From Calamus simplicifolius (lineage: Eukaryota; Streptophyta; Magnoliopsida; Arecales; Arecaceae), in NCBI GenBank assembly GCA_900491605.1, contig UESW01003829.1, positions 943,014 to 1,007,013 on the forward strand: a stretch of DNA of 64,000 nt, read 5' to 3'. Positions 1-11,865 of this stretch are shown one piece after another. The position numbers and the translations under genes are program-made. The notes below the pieces were generated by a model. The model was not told where the DNA came from. It made no database searches and saw nothing but the letters and a program-made list of their open reading frames with translations. The number at the start of each line of letters is the position of its first letter. Within the stretch, counting starts at the first letter, position 1.

Positions 1-190
1 AATGCTCCATTGAGTCAAAAAAACTGGGAGGAAATATTCGCTCCAGCTTGCATAAAATAATTAGAATTTCCTTCCCAAGCCTGCCATGGATGCAGAAGTA
101 ATGACTAATGGCAGACAACTCCTTGAAGAATAAGCTGAGCTCTCCGACCACGGCCAGACAAAGGAGGGGGGGCCGGCCTGACCAAGCGTT
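1..190. other. Unassigned left edge, possibly internal CACTA sequence
   Basis: This short stretch of mixed composition includes a GC-rich tract near 160-180. It has no open frame of useful length and no motif I recognise. It abuts the palindromic subterminal repeats of the CACTA-type element, and no CACTACAAGAAAA terminus is visible between it and the repeats. It could therefore be internal sequence of the same element, whose left end would lie outside the window, or unrelated flank joined by a deletion. Confidence 0.25.
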
Positions 191-204
191 ATATAGTGGT
201 GATT

Positions 205-1088
205 AGCGATGCCATACATGCGTCGCTAATCACTCGCTATTTTTTAAAAAATTTATTATGGATTAGCGACGCAACAATGCGTCGCTAATCCATCGCTAAT
301 TTAGCCTTTTTATTATTTTATGAAAAACTTAGCGACGCAACTAATTGCGTCGCTAATTGGCGCCAATATCCAACAGAAAATAATTTTTTATTTTCTAAGA
401 AATTCGTCGCTAATGCGTCGCAATATTTTTAAAATATTTATAACTAATAAAATTATATTTTTAAAAATAATTACGACGCATATATTGCGTTGCAAATTTT
501 TTTTAAAATTTTTTAATTACATTTTTTTTCTAACAAACATGCGATGCAATACATGGCATCGCAATATTAAAAATTATTTTTTTCTGGAAAAATTTTTTTA
601 TTTTCTAGGAACTAATGCATCGTAATATTTTTTTAATAATTAAACTGATAAAAATTATATTTTTTAAAAATAATGTGATGCATTTATTGCATCGCAATAT
701 TTTTTTTTTTTAATTTTTTTTACATTTATTTTTCTTAAAAACATTACGATGCAATAAATGCATCGCAATATTAAAAAATTATTTCTCTAGAAAAAATTTA
801 TATTTTCTGAAAATAATTGTGACAAATATTGCGTCGCAATATTTTTTTTAAAAAATTTTTAATTACATTTATTTTTAAAAAACATTGCGATGCAATACAT
901 ACGTCGCAATATTAAAAATTATTTTCTCGGAAATTTATTATTTTCTAGGAAAGTTACGTCGCTAATGCGTCGCAATATTTTTAAATATTTAACTGATAAA
1001 AATTATTTTCTAAAAATAATTGCGATGCATATATTGCGTCGCAATGTTTTTAAAAATTTTTTAATTACATTTATTTTTCTAACAAACA
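205..1088. repeat. Left palindromic subterminal repeat array
   Basis: Palindromes built from TTAGCGACGCA and its complement recur every 60-110 bp, separated by AT-rich linkers. The best are 260-291 (14-bp perfect stem, 4-nt loop acaa) and 329-356 (12-bp perfect stem, loop ctaa). Further inward the motif decays to versions such as TGCGATGCA...TGCATCGCA. Much of the decay is C-to-T/G-to-A at CpG, which suggests cytosine methylation. The linkers themselves repeat (for example aattacatttatttttctaa), so the array is tandem at a higher order. Confidence 0.75.
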
Positions 1089-4050
1089 TTGGCGATTGGT
1101 CCGATCGGCGACGATCCGACAGTTGCGATCGATCCGAGCCCTGATCCCGATCATCCAGATCGATCTCGGATCGTGGCAATCAGACCAATCGGTGACGATC
1201 CAACGGTTGCGATCGATCCAAGCCGTGATCCCGGACCATTGCGTCGACCGATCCCGGACCGTTGCGATCGGTCCGAGATCGCCGATGATCCTACGGTTGC
1301 GATCGATCCAAGCCATGATCCCGATCGTCCACGACCGATCTCAGACCATGGCAATCGGTCCGATCGGCAACAATCCGACGGTTGCGATCGATCCAAGCCA
1401 TGATCCCGATCGGCCACGACCGACCTCAGACCGTGGCGATCTGTTCAATCGCTGACAATCCAACGGTTGCGATCGATCCAAGCATGATCCCGATCGGCCA
1501 CGACCGATCGCAGACCATGGCAATCGGTACAATCGGCGACGATCCGACAGTTTGCGATCGATCCAAAAACCGTGATCCCGATCGTCCACGACCGATCTTG
1601 GACCACGGCGATCGATCTGATCGCCGACGATCTGACGGTTGCGATCGATCCAAGCCGTGATCCCGATCGGCCATGACCGATCTCAGACCGTGGCGATCGG
1701 TCCGATCGGCGACGATCCGACGGTTGCGATCGATCCAAGCTTTGATCCCAATCGTCCACGACCGATCTCGTACCGTGGCGATCGGACCGATCGGCGAGGA
1801 TCCGACAGTTGCGATCGATCCAAGCCGTGATCCCGGACCGTTGCCATGACCGATCCCGAACCGTTGCCACTATCGATCCCGGACCGTTGCAATCGGTCCG
1901 AGATCGCCGACGATCCGATGGTTGCATCGACCGATCCAAGCCATGATCCCGATAGGCCACGACCGATCACGGACCGTGGTGATCGGTCGATCGGCGACGA
2001 TCCAACGTTGCGATCGATCCAAGCCGTGATCCCGATCGTCCACGACCGATCTCGAACCATGGCGATCGGTCCGATCGGCTACGATCCGACGGTTGCGATC
2101 GATCCAAGCCCTGATCCCGATCGTCCATGACCGATCTCGGACAGTGGCGGTCGGGACCGATCAGCGATGATCCGATGGTTTCGATCGATCCAAGCCGTGA
2201 TCCCGGACCGTTGCATCGACCGATCCCGGACCGTTGCGATCGGTCCGAGATCGCCGACGATCCGACGGTTACGATCGATCCAAGCCGTGATCCGATCATC
2301 CACGACCGATCTCGGACCGTGGCGATCGGTCCGATCGGCGACGATCCGACGGTTGCGATCGATCCAAGCCGTGATCCCGATCGGCCACAACTGATCTCGG
2401 ACCGTGGCGATCGGTCCGATTGCCGACGATCCGACGGTTGCGATCGATCCAGGCCATGATCTCGATCGGCCACGACCAATTTCAGACCATGGCAATCGGT
2501 CCAATCACCGACGATCCGACGGTTGTGATCGATCCAAGCCGTGATCCCGATCGTCCACGACCGATCTCGGACCTCGAGATCGGTCCGATCGCCGATGATT
2601 CGATGGTTGCGATCGATCCAAGCCATGATCTCGATCGGCCACGATCAATCTCGGACCGTGGCGATCGGTCCGATCGGCGACGATCCGACGGTTGCGATCG
2701 ATCCAAGCCCTGATCGATCGTCCACGACCGATCTCGGACCGTGGCGATCGGACCGATCGGCGATGATCCGACGGTTGCGATCGATCCAAGCCATGATCCC
2801 GGACTGTTGCGTAGACCGATCCCGAACCGTTGCGATCGGTCCGAGATCGGCGACGATCCGATGGTTGCGATCGATCTAAGCCCTGATCCCGATCGGCCAT
2901 GACCGATCTCGGATCATTGCGATTTGGTCCGAGATCGCCGATGATCTGATGGTTGCGATCGATCCAAGCCCTGATCCCGATCGGCCACGACTGATCTCGG
3001 ACCGTTGCGATCGGTCCGATCGCCGACGATCCGACGGTTGCGATCGATCCAAGCCGTGATCCCGGACCATTGCATCGACCGATCCCGAACCGTTGCGATC
3101 GATCCAATCGGCAACGATCCGACGGTTGCGATCGATCCAAGCCCTGATCCCGATCGGCCACGACCGATCTCGGACCGTGGCGATCGGTCCGATCACCGAC
3201 AATCCGATGGTTGCGATCGATCCATGCCGTGTCCTGATCGGCCACGACCGATCTCAGACCGTGGTGATCGGTCCGATCGGCGATGATCCGACGATTGCGA
3301 TCGATCCAAGCCGTGATCCCTGATCGTTGCATCAATCGATCCCAGACTGTTGCGATTGGTCCGAGATCACCGATGATCCGACGGTTGCGATCGATCCAAG
3401 CCCTGATCCCGATCGGCCATGACCGATCTCGGACCGTTGCGATCGGTCCGATCGCCGACGATCCGACGGTTGTGATCGATCCAAACCCTGATCGATCACG
3501 GTCGGCGATGAACGATCTCGGACCGTCGCGATCGATCCAATCGGCGACGATCCGACGGTTGCGATCGATCCAAGCCGTGATCCCGATCGGCCACGACCGC
3601 TCCCGGACCGTTGCGATCGGTCCGAGATCGCCGACGATCCGACGGTTGTGATTGATCCAAGCCATGATCCCGATTGGCCACGACCGATCTCGGACCGCGG
3701 CGATCGATCCGATCGGCGATGATCCGACGATTGCGATCGATCCAAGCCCTGATCCCGATCATCCACGATCGATCTCGGACCGTGGCGATCGGTCCGACGT
3801 TTGCGATCGATATCCAAGCCCTAATCCATCCCGATCGGCCACGACCGATCTCGGACCGTTGCGATTGGTCCGATCGGCGACGATCTGATGGTTGCGATCG
3901 ATATCCAAGCCCTGATCCATCCCGATTGGTCACGATCGATCTCGGACCGTCGCGATCGATCCGATCGGCGACGACCCGACGGTTGATATCATTCGAAGCC
4001 ATGATCGATCCCGATCGGCGATGACAGATCTCGGACCGTCGCGATTGATC
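1089..4050. repeat. GC-rich tandem array, 85-91-bp units, inside CACTA element
   Basis: About 34 units repeat a core containing gttgcgatcgatccaagcc. Successive copies of that core lie at 1205, 1296, 1381 and 1466, giving spacings of 91, 85 and 85 bp. Two unit types alternate irregularly: one with gatcggccacgaccgatct, the other with a ggaccgttgc..cgaccgatcccgg insert. The array is packed with GATC and CGATCG palindromes and is far richer in GC and CpG than anything else here. It begins and ends abruptly within the AT-rich subterminal repeats. Long reading frames on both strands (up to 386 codons) exist only because the unit lacks stop codons; they encode periodic Asp/Arg/Pro/Ser-rich peptides and should not be read as genes. 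Confidence 0.88.
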
Positions 4051-4059
4051 CGTTCGGTT

Positions 4060-5474
4060 CGCAATATTTTTATTTCATAATTCTTTTTAATATTTTTATA
4101 AAATTTATTTTTTAAAAAATATTGCGATGCAATACTTGCGTCGCTAAATAAAAATTATTTTTATTAATTTACTATTTTATTGCATCGCTATTTAACATAA
4201 TTAATTTTTTAAAAAAAATTGTGACGCACAGGGTTGCGTCGTAATTTTTAATTTGATAATTATATTATATAAAATTAAATTTATTTAAAAATAATTGTGA
4301 CACACTGATTTGCGTTGCAATATTTTTTTCTCATAATTATTTTTATAAAAATTTATTTATTTAAATAATTGCGACACAATTAGTGCGCCGCTAAATTAAA
4401 AATAATTTTTCTAATTTTCTGGTTTATTGCGTCGCTAATGCATCGCTATTTAATGTAATTAATTTTTTTAAAAATATTGTGACACACTTAGTTGCATCGC
4501 AATTATTTTTTCTCATATTTTACTTTATTAAAATTAATTTTATTTAAAATAATTGTGATGCAATTAATGTGTCACTAAATTAAAAATAATTCTTCTAATT
4601 TTTTGGTTTATTGCGTCGCTAATGAGTCGCTAGTTCAAATAATTAATTTTTTTAAAAAAACATTACGACGCACAGAGTTGCGTCGCAATATTTTTTTCTC
4701 ATATTTATATTTTATAAAAATTAATTTTACTTAAAATATTTGCGATGCAATTAGTGCGTCGCTAAATAAAAATAATTTTTCTAAATTTTGGGTTTATTGT
4801 GTCGCTAATGCGTCGCTATTTAACATAATTAATTTTTTTGAAAAACATTGCGACGCATAGGGTTGCGTCGCAATTTTTTTATTTTATAATTATTTTATAA
4901 AAATTAATTTTATTTAAAATAATTATGATGCATTTAGTGCGTCGCTAAATTAAAAATAATTATTCTAATTTTCTAGTTTATTGCATCACTAATGGGTCGC
5001 TATTTATCATATTTAATTTTTTAAAAAACATTATGACGCACTGAATTGCGTCGCAATATTTTTTCTCATATTTATATTTTATAAAAATTAATTTTATTTA
5101 AATTATTTGCGATGCAACTGGTGCGTCGCTAAATTAAAATAATTTTTTTTAATTTTTTGGTTTATTGCGTCGCTAATGCATCGCTATTTAACATAATTAA
5201 TTTTTTTTTAAACATTGCGACGCAATGAGTTGCGTCGCAATATTTTTTCCCATATTTATATTTCATAAAAAATTAATTTAAAAATATTACGATGCATTAT
5301 TTGCGTCACTAAATAAATTATTTTTTTTATTTTTTGATTTATTGAGTCGTTAATGCGTAGCTAATTGCATCGCAATGTTTTGTTGTCACGGAGGCATCGC
5401 AAAGTGGTTGCAATTTAGCGATGCATCATTGTGTCGCTAAATTTGCATCGCTATTTCAGTATTTTCTTGTAGTG
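4060..5474. repeat. Right subterminal repeat array of CACTA element
   Basis: The array resumes immediately after the GC-rich block with gcaatattttta linkers. It contains roughly a dozen near-regular repeats of the form 'ttgcgtcgcaatatttttt..cat..ttataaaaattaattttatttaaa..attgcgatgcaa', with a period of about 215-230 bp (compare 4430, 4610, 4800, 4985 and 5165, each carrying gtttattgcgtcgctaatg or a variant). It ends with the CACTA terminus at 5462-5474. Confidence 0.72.
5462..5474 (-). other. CACTA terminal inverted repeat end
   Basis: The - strand reads CACTACAAGAAAAT followed by actgaaatagcgatgcaaa, the standard 5'-CACTACAAGAAAA terminus leading into the subterminal motif. This fixes one edge of the element to the base. 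Confidence 0.8.
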
Positions 5475-5477
5475 GCA

Positions 5478-7588
5478 GTTATTAGAAAATAACAACTAAT
5501 TAATTAATAAAATTAAAATAGCAAAAGAAGCAACTAGGAATCCGAATCCATCATGCAAATAGGTTTTATCTTTATTTTTTAATATTGCAATAGTAATAAT
5601 TTTTATAAATTTAAAATTAGAATAATTTATCTCTTATCTGGCACGGACCGTATTAGAAGATCACGGAACATCCGCTTAGAGTATAAACTATCTAATTATT
5701 GCAAAGTTAAGGGTCAAATCTACCATATTATAATTTGTCTCTTTTAGGCATGTGTCGTATCCTGAGATCATGGCACGTTGATAGAGGGTACAGGTCGTAT
5801 ATGCCAGATCCAAACCTCGATCAAAAAAATAACTCAAAAGATATAATAAAGAAGAGCATAATTTTTATTGCATAGAAATTAAGAACAAAAAAAAGATAAA
5901 ACCTAATTATAGACTTCATTATCATCCCAAGTTGAAGGAATCTAGCCACGTATTGTTGCCATCAGCATTCCCTCCATAATTTCCTTCTCTCATACCTAAA
6001 TACAATAATCTAAATAAAAGAAGAATAAAAAAGCTTTATAGAAACTCCTCCTCCCCAACTAATGCTTGAGGTCCTCCTTTTATAGAGTTATCTAGGGCTT
6101 CCTCTTAGTCGAAGTTGGAGTCAATCGCGCTTTCAAGATCGTTCAGATATCGTGAAAATTTTTTTCAGCCATTCGTTCAACATCATCCGCCTTATTTTGC
6201 ATCGAAAATCATGCGAAATCATCTCTTTCTTCCTTTTTGGGCAAACCGAGTCCTGATTTGAGTGTCATCTACATCCAAAAATTGAGCTCTTTCAATCTAT
6301 AGGCTACTTTTCTGCAAACATCAATAAAAAGTATCAATTCTTAATAAATTCAAAGTAATTAAATATTTATTTTAATAATTAAATTGGAATAATAAATAAA
6401 CTTATCACTCATCTATCTTCACTTTATTATATCTAAATAATCTTATTTTATTATTTATTTTGATAAATTCTTATTATAATATCTTTAAGTATATCAATGA
6501 ATATATTAAAAACTATAATTTATAGCCTTAAGAATAATCATTTACTTAAATGAAATTAAAAGTTTTTAAATGAAAATTTAAGATGAAGTTGGCTTTTTTA
6601 ATTATATTTAAATTTTTTAATGAATTTATATTTGATTATAGATTATTAGATTTTGATAACAAAAATAGTTAGCTATTTAAATTTAATATAAACATTATCC
6701 ATCTAATTCCATCCCAAATCAAAATATTTTGTATCCCGTTCATACTTAACCTTACATCGATTTAAGTGTTCCTTTGTGTCCAACATTCTTTCCATGAACT
6801 CGATACAAAATTAAAATATTTTGGATTTGATCCGAATCATACTTAACTTTAAATCGATCCAAGTAATCTGTTGTGTCCAACGTTCAATCTATAAATTTAA
6901 TTCAATCTAATCAGAAAACTGACTAGGTCATAATCTACAATTATAATCCGCATATCAAATCAAACCGGATCGGAATCAAACATGACTCAACTTGGTTTGA
7001 CCCATTTGCAACCCTAATTGTTAGTCCCTACCTCATGCCAAAAGAAAAAGAAAAGGAAAAAAAAAAAAAAATAACAGAGGGAGAAGAGAAAGCTATATCT
7101 GCCACGTCTTTCTCCTTTAAATAAATACTCTAGCTAACAGAATACACCACTTTTGATACTCTAAACCTTGCTTCAGCTAGAGAAAGGACAGAAACACGAA
7201 TGTCATAAGTGATCTGGTATTTATTTTTCAATCCTCTTCTTTTCTACTAAAAAATATTTTAGCATAAAAGAGTCAAAATTACTTCTAACATTTTCATTGT
7301 TTCCCTCTTTTGTGTCTCTAATAACCCATTAGCATTTTCTCTCCTCCAGAATTCTCATGTGTGTTTAACTCTTGCCATGTATTACAGTCAAATTAGTAAT
7401 TTTCTTACAAAATTATTTCTAACTAAATATAAAAAAAATTTACATTATTTTTTATGCAAATTCTCTATCAATAAAATGTAAAATTTACTTTTTTTTGCAA
7501 AACTTTTCTTTGCCTTATCAATTTACCTTAACAACACATCTCACGGCAAAAATATGTAGGCCCGTATATTATGCTGGTTGATGGTCAC
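5478..7588. other. AT-rich intergenic DNA without recognisable gene
   Basis: No open frame of note and no conserved protein segment was found on either strand. A degenerate direct duplication of about 97 bp is visible near 6725-6910: catacttaac occurs at 6741 and 6838, each followed by an 'aatcgat..aagt..gtgtccaac' stretch. A poly(A) tract lies near 7055-7070. Confidence 0.5.
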
Positions 7589-7589
7589 C

Positions 7590-8389
7590 TTCGGTGCAGT
7601 AAATTCTACGTGAACTGCATCGTTTTTTTTATTTGTCCACATAAATTATACATGGCCTGATATGATGGAACGAAATGAGATAGCAGGGATACTATCTTAA
7701 ATTTTGGCGTGACATGCATTAATATATGTTCAACTTTTTTTTTAAAATTTATGTACAGATAAGAGGCGGTGCAGTGCACATTTTCTGAATGGGTATCGTG
7801 ATTTTATAACTACAATATCGTAAATTTATAACTGGGATATCGTAAATTTTTTTGGTTTTCTTAATGGGTATCTTAATTTATAACTATGGTATCATACTTT
7901 TACAACTAAGATGTCATCTTAAATTTTAACGTGACATGCATTAATACATGTTCAACTTTTTTAAAAAAAAATTTGTGTACAGATATGTTTTCTAATGGGA
8001 TATCATAATTTTATAGTCATAAATTTACAATTGGGATATCGTAATTTTTTTTGGCTTTTTGAACTGGTGTCGTAATTTTATAATTATGGTATCATAATTT
8101 TACAAGTGGAGTGTCATAATTTTTTTCGTCGAGATGTTGTAAAGCTGTCTTAATATTTTTGAATAGGTGTCGTAATTTTACAACTATGATGTCATAATTT
8201 TACAACTATGATGGTCTTTATTTTTTTTTGAAAGGCAAGTCGTTTATCCCATTCCATCAGAGACAGTATACCACTTACGAATCGTAATTATGATCCCTGC
8301 TATCCCATTCTATCACGTTAAGCCATATAAGATGCATTTGAATCAATAAAAAGAGATGGTGCAACCCACGTAAGGTTTGTTGCACGGAA
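7590..8389. mobile_element. Non-autonomous DNA transposon with ~100-bp terminal inverted repeats
   Basis: The left end (ttcggtgcagtaaattctac from 7590) pairs with the reverse complement of the right end (ttccgtgcaacaaaccttac ending at 8389). The pairing continues for about 100 bp through 'gatgg-acg-aatgagatagcagggat' versus 'gatagaatgggatagcagggat'. The interior consists of degenerate direct repeats of about 30 bp (ggtatcataattttacaact type). There is no coding sequence. Long TIRs with internal tandem repeats fit a Mutator-like MITE or foldback element. Flanking tcacct occurs on both sides (7585-7590 and 8393-8398), but a full 9-bp target duplication is not convincing. Confidence 0.65.
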
Positions 8390-8390
8390 G

Positions 8391-8898
8391 TTTCACCTAC
8401 AGGTTTTGTTTGATATAGCCAATTTTAGCAATTTATGCTGAAACCAATCAGATGTGCAAAACTTTCCCGAAATGGCACTTATTGCTCTTTGGGGACTGGT
8501 ATTGGGCTTTTTCGGCTTCACAGAACTTTGAAAGCAATGAAGCATTGTTCATGTCACCGCAATGAACCCACTTGTTTCCTTTCGGTAGCAATGTGAAGCA
8601 TGTTTTATTCTCAGTAATGTTAGGTTACGTTTAATTAGGTGATAGTAGGCATTAATTCTCACATATCAGGAGATTCCTTATAACATAACGTATTTAGTTT
8701 CAATACACTCTGGTTTTACCCTAAAAACTAGTATACTACACAAATCATTATCCAAGATAACTCGAAATACAATAAAATGATTTATTTTCTCTTAATTTTA
8801 CATTTTTCAAGGATTTTATCCCCACCTTGGAACTAAAACTCCAAAACTCAGAAAAACCACTCGAATATTATGGCTAATACTCTAGTCCAAGGAGGAAC
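8391..8898. other. Intergenic DNA, nothing recognised
   Basis: About 500 bp of AT-rich sequence between two transposon remnants. I see no open frame, conserved motif or repeat. Confidence 0.5.
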
Positions 8899-9809
8899 TA
8901 GAGGTGTTAAACGGGCTGAACCATGTTGGCACAGCCTATTAGAATGAGGCAGTCCAACCCGGCCCAAAGGCCAGTCGTTTGCTGGGCCGGCCAAGCCTGC
9001 TGCCTATTTTATGAGATGGCCCATGTGCCAGCCCATCTTTTTTTTAAATATTATTTAAATAAAAATAAATTATATAGATACTTTTGTTTATGAATAGGCA
9101 AGTTACTTATTATTCTGATTGCTCATCTCATTGCTCTCTTATTCGATTCACTTTTTTTTGTCTTCTAGCTATTTAGAAGAAAATCTTTAACTTTCTTCTT
9201 CGTCTTTTGTCTAATATTAACTAGATCCCAAGTTGTTAGACCCATGGGTGTTAACCTAATAGGCAAATTTTATTTTTATTATTTTAAAACTATTTTTAAA
9301 ATTATAAAATAAAAATAATATACCTATCTTTTTGGAGCACTTGCTATTTAGCTTTGGATCTTGTGGCAATGTGGTATTAATGGCACTACTAGATTTAGGG
9401 ACACTGTTTTTAGTCTGTGATTTAATTCCATCGTGTCAATGTCGAGCCCCAAGATCTTTTGGCCATTGGATAACCAAGAGCTATTAGCACCGCACATTAT
9501 TGATCGTAAAGGATACAGAGTTGAGACTAGATAGAGATTAGGATAGCTAGTTAGAAACTAAAGAGAGAATAAAAGAGTTTAGGAGGATTATAAGAGCTTA
9601 TACAAATATGAGAAGGGCTTAGGAGAGCTTTAGAGAACTTATGATCTTGTATAGAATGCGGAAGAAGGATTAAATGCTATTTATAAAAATCGGAGGCCTT
9701 TCAAATATCCCAAATAATCTTCATGGCTTTCGGGCTGCAGGGTTGGCCTAGCAGACATGACTATTGTTGCAGCTATGCTGTGTCGACCCTGATCCATTTG
9801 ACATCTCTA
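8899..9809. mobile_element. hAT-like non-autonomous element
   Basis: The left end reads tagaggtgttaaacgggctg. The reverse complement of the right end reads tagagatgtcaaatggatca. Both match the plant hAT (Ac/Ds-type) terminus pattern TAGRGRTGNNAAA. The left subterminal part is rich in GGCCCA/GGCTGG words (8920-9035), as is usual for these elements. No transposase frame is present. The 8-bp target duplication is not clear (ggaggaac versus gagagaat), so either it has decayed or the ends are off by a base or two. Confidence 0.5.
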
Positions 9810-10636
9810 GAGAGAATGAACACTTTATACATTTTAAATGGCAGAGCTTGAAGTTAAGATTACAAATATAACATAGAGAACGGACATTTTATACCTATAT
9901 GCTTGATTTTGTTTTTAAATGGAGCAAAATCTATGAGAACATGCTTCGATGCACACTAAGACGTATGGAATTTACCATGTACGTACGTAGCTTGTTCATA
10001 CTAACCAAATGGTCCCTCCAGAAACAATCTAGAGTCTTCACAACTACTTCTCCCTGTAATCCAGCAAGAAAAAGACGAGCAATAACTGTATGACCATGAA
10101 CATGCATGATGGTGGACCTGCAGAGCTCGACTCTTGCAGCCCTCATGGCAAGAACTTTCAACAGGCAAATATGGCAGCCTATTTGATTTGAATTGAAGTA
10201 AAAGGCAATATAACAGCAGTCATAATTAATGACTGAAGCTTAAGTTCCGTCTACCCTCAAATCTTAAACTGGTGTCAATAGTTCCAAAGTTTCCCCCTTC
10301 CACCAATCACAATGGCAGGATATGGAATGCTGCCGAGCACAATGATACGCACGTTAACAAAGCAAAAACAACACATCTTATTTATTTCTCATTGTCGATG
10401 GAAAACGTCAAAGGATACATTCTTAGGCAGCAGTGCGGTCAAGTGCACCATCGATCAGACGCCGATATTATTTGTTTATACGATAATTGTTGTGCTTATC
10501 CAAAGATTCATCTCCTAACTCAGTATCAAAAGAAACTCATTTCGATTGTTTATCAGCTTCTGACATTGGTGTGAGCATATCTGTTAGAAGACTCGCTGCT
10601 GTTGTATTCTGAAGGATAGTTGTGCTCTTATCTTCT
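9810..10636. other. Intergenic DNA, no supported gene
   Basis: Small open frames exist (for example 9899-10093 and 10272-10574), but none shows a recognisable domain, homologous context or codon bias. I treat them as chance. Confidence 0.45.
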
Positions 10637-11542
10637 GCATCAAGATATTATTCGAGATGCATGAATTTACTATGAATTTACTCTTAATGATAGTATCGTG
10701 CACACTTCAGCATCTTCTCAGTGGATAATATCATTCGGGTACTATCTTAGCTTTATCCTTATCCAACACCAAGGAGGTAGCTTGGGCATCAGCCTTGGAG
10801 ATTGAGGAAGATGTCTAAACCACTTTAGGCATATGAAAGGATAGAGGATACTTTAGGTTACTCAGATGATGACCCTCGTCTCATTGTATAACGAATAGAT
10901 GCCATTCCTATTAATTTAGAGAATTTTGACCTTACCCATATATGTAGCATCACTCAAAATCAAAGAAGAAGAAGATTAGTCTTAGGACTCTAGATAGAAA
11001 ATGCAAAAAAGTAGGGAGTGGTGGACAATATATCAACAGTCGGATCATCTTACTGAGTAGCGGAGAATAAGGCTACAATGACGTTGAGTGCATCAAGATA
11101 TTATCTTGAGATGCACGAATTTACTACGAATTTACTCTTAATGATAGTGTCATGCACACCTCAGCATCTTCTCAGTGGATAATATCATTCCGGATACTAT
11201 CTTAGCTTTATCCTATCCAACACTAAGGAGGTAGCTTGGGCATCAGCCTTGGAGATTGAGGAAGATGTCTAAACCACTTTAGGCATATGAAAGGATAGAG
11301 GATACTTAGGTTACTTAGATGATGACCCTCGTCTCATTGTATAATGAATAGATGCCATTCCTATTAATTTAGAGAATTTTGACCTTACCCATATATGTAG
11401 CATCACTCAAAATCAAAGAAAGAAGAAGATTAGTCTTAAGGACTCTAGATAGAAAATGAAAAAAGTAGGGAGTGGTGGACAATATATCAACAGTCGGATC
11501 ATCTTACTGAGTAGCGGAGAATAAGGCTACAATGACGTTGAG
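10637..11542. repeat. Tandem duplication, 2 x 453 bp
   Basis: Copy 1 (10637-11089) and copy 2 (11090-11542) are immediately adjacent, start with gcatcaagatattat and end with caatgacgttgag. They are nearly identical apart from scattered substitutions and single-base indels. Neither copy carries an open frame. The unit appears to be unique sequence duplicated in place just upstream of the LINE. Confidence 0.85.
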
Positions 11543-11865
11543 GAGGATTGACAAACCAAGATGTAGTATTGAAGAAGTGATGAAAATAAAGTCATCGGGT
11601 GATAATACATATAGATGCTTTAAATTTCGTGTGAGCTGCTCTCCGGCGTGTTCATCTGTTGTGCTTTAAGATTCGGGAACCGGCTTTCTCCCTCCCCGAT
11701 CTCCGGCGATCTTCATCGCCTAGCTTTGTGCTTATGGCCTGACCTCCGTCCCCCCTCCCTCTGTCTTTCTATGGCCTCTGATGGAGTATGGCGGATCGGA
11801 CGTCCAGGAGTCGGGTTTCGGAGAATGGGTTTGCCTAGGTTTCCTCGTCCCCCTCTCCGGCGGAG

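Larger units (their letters stand above)
191..5474. mobile_element. CACTA (En/Spm-like) transposon remnant, non-autonomous
   Basis: The right end reads TTTTCTTGTAGTG on the + strand, which is CACTACAAGAAAA on the - strand, the classic plant CACTA terminus. Inward of it are many copies of GCGTCGC/GCGACGC motifs spaced by AT-rich linkers (4060-5470), and the same motif family recurs at 205-1085. In CACTA elements such subterminal repeats bind the element's regulatory protein. The central 1089-4050 is a GC-rich tandem array rather than a transposase gene, and no transposase-like protein is seen in any frame. The left CACTA end was not found, so the left limit is arbitrary; a 3-bp TSD (gca after 5474) cannot be verified. 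Class assignment is firm and the boundaries are not. Confidence 0.72.

Noticed and set aside
2505..3665. 386-codon open frame on the - strand and about 20 other overlapping frames at 1.1-4.0 kb
   Set aside because: They lie entirely in the 85-91-bp tandem array, occur in several frames on both strands and encode periodic peptides. The openness comes from a repeat unit lacking stop codons.
1089..4050. CRISPR-like appearance of regularly spaced repeats
   Set aside because: There are no unique spacers: whole units repeat head to tail. The context is a plant transposon.
9899..10574. Small open frames of 60-100 codons
   Set aside because: No domain, no splice-supported context and overlapping alternatives in other frames. 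Lengths are expected by chance.
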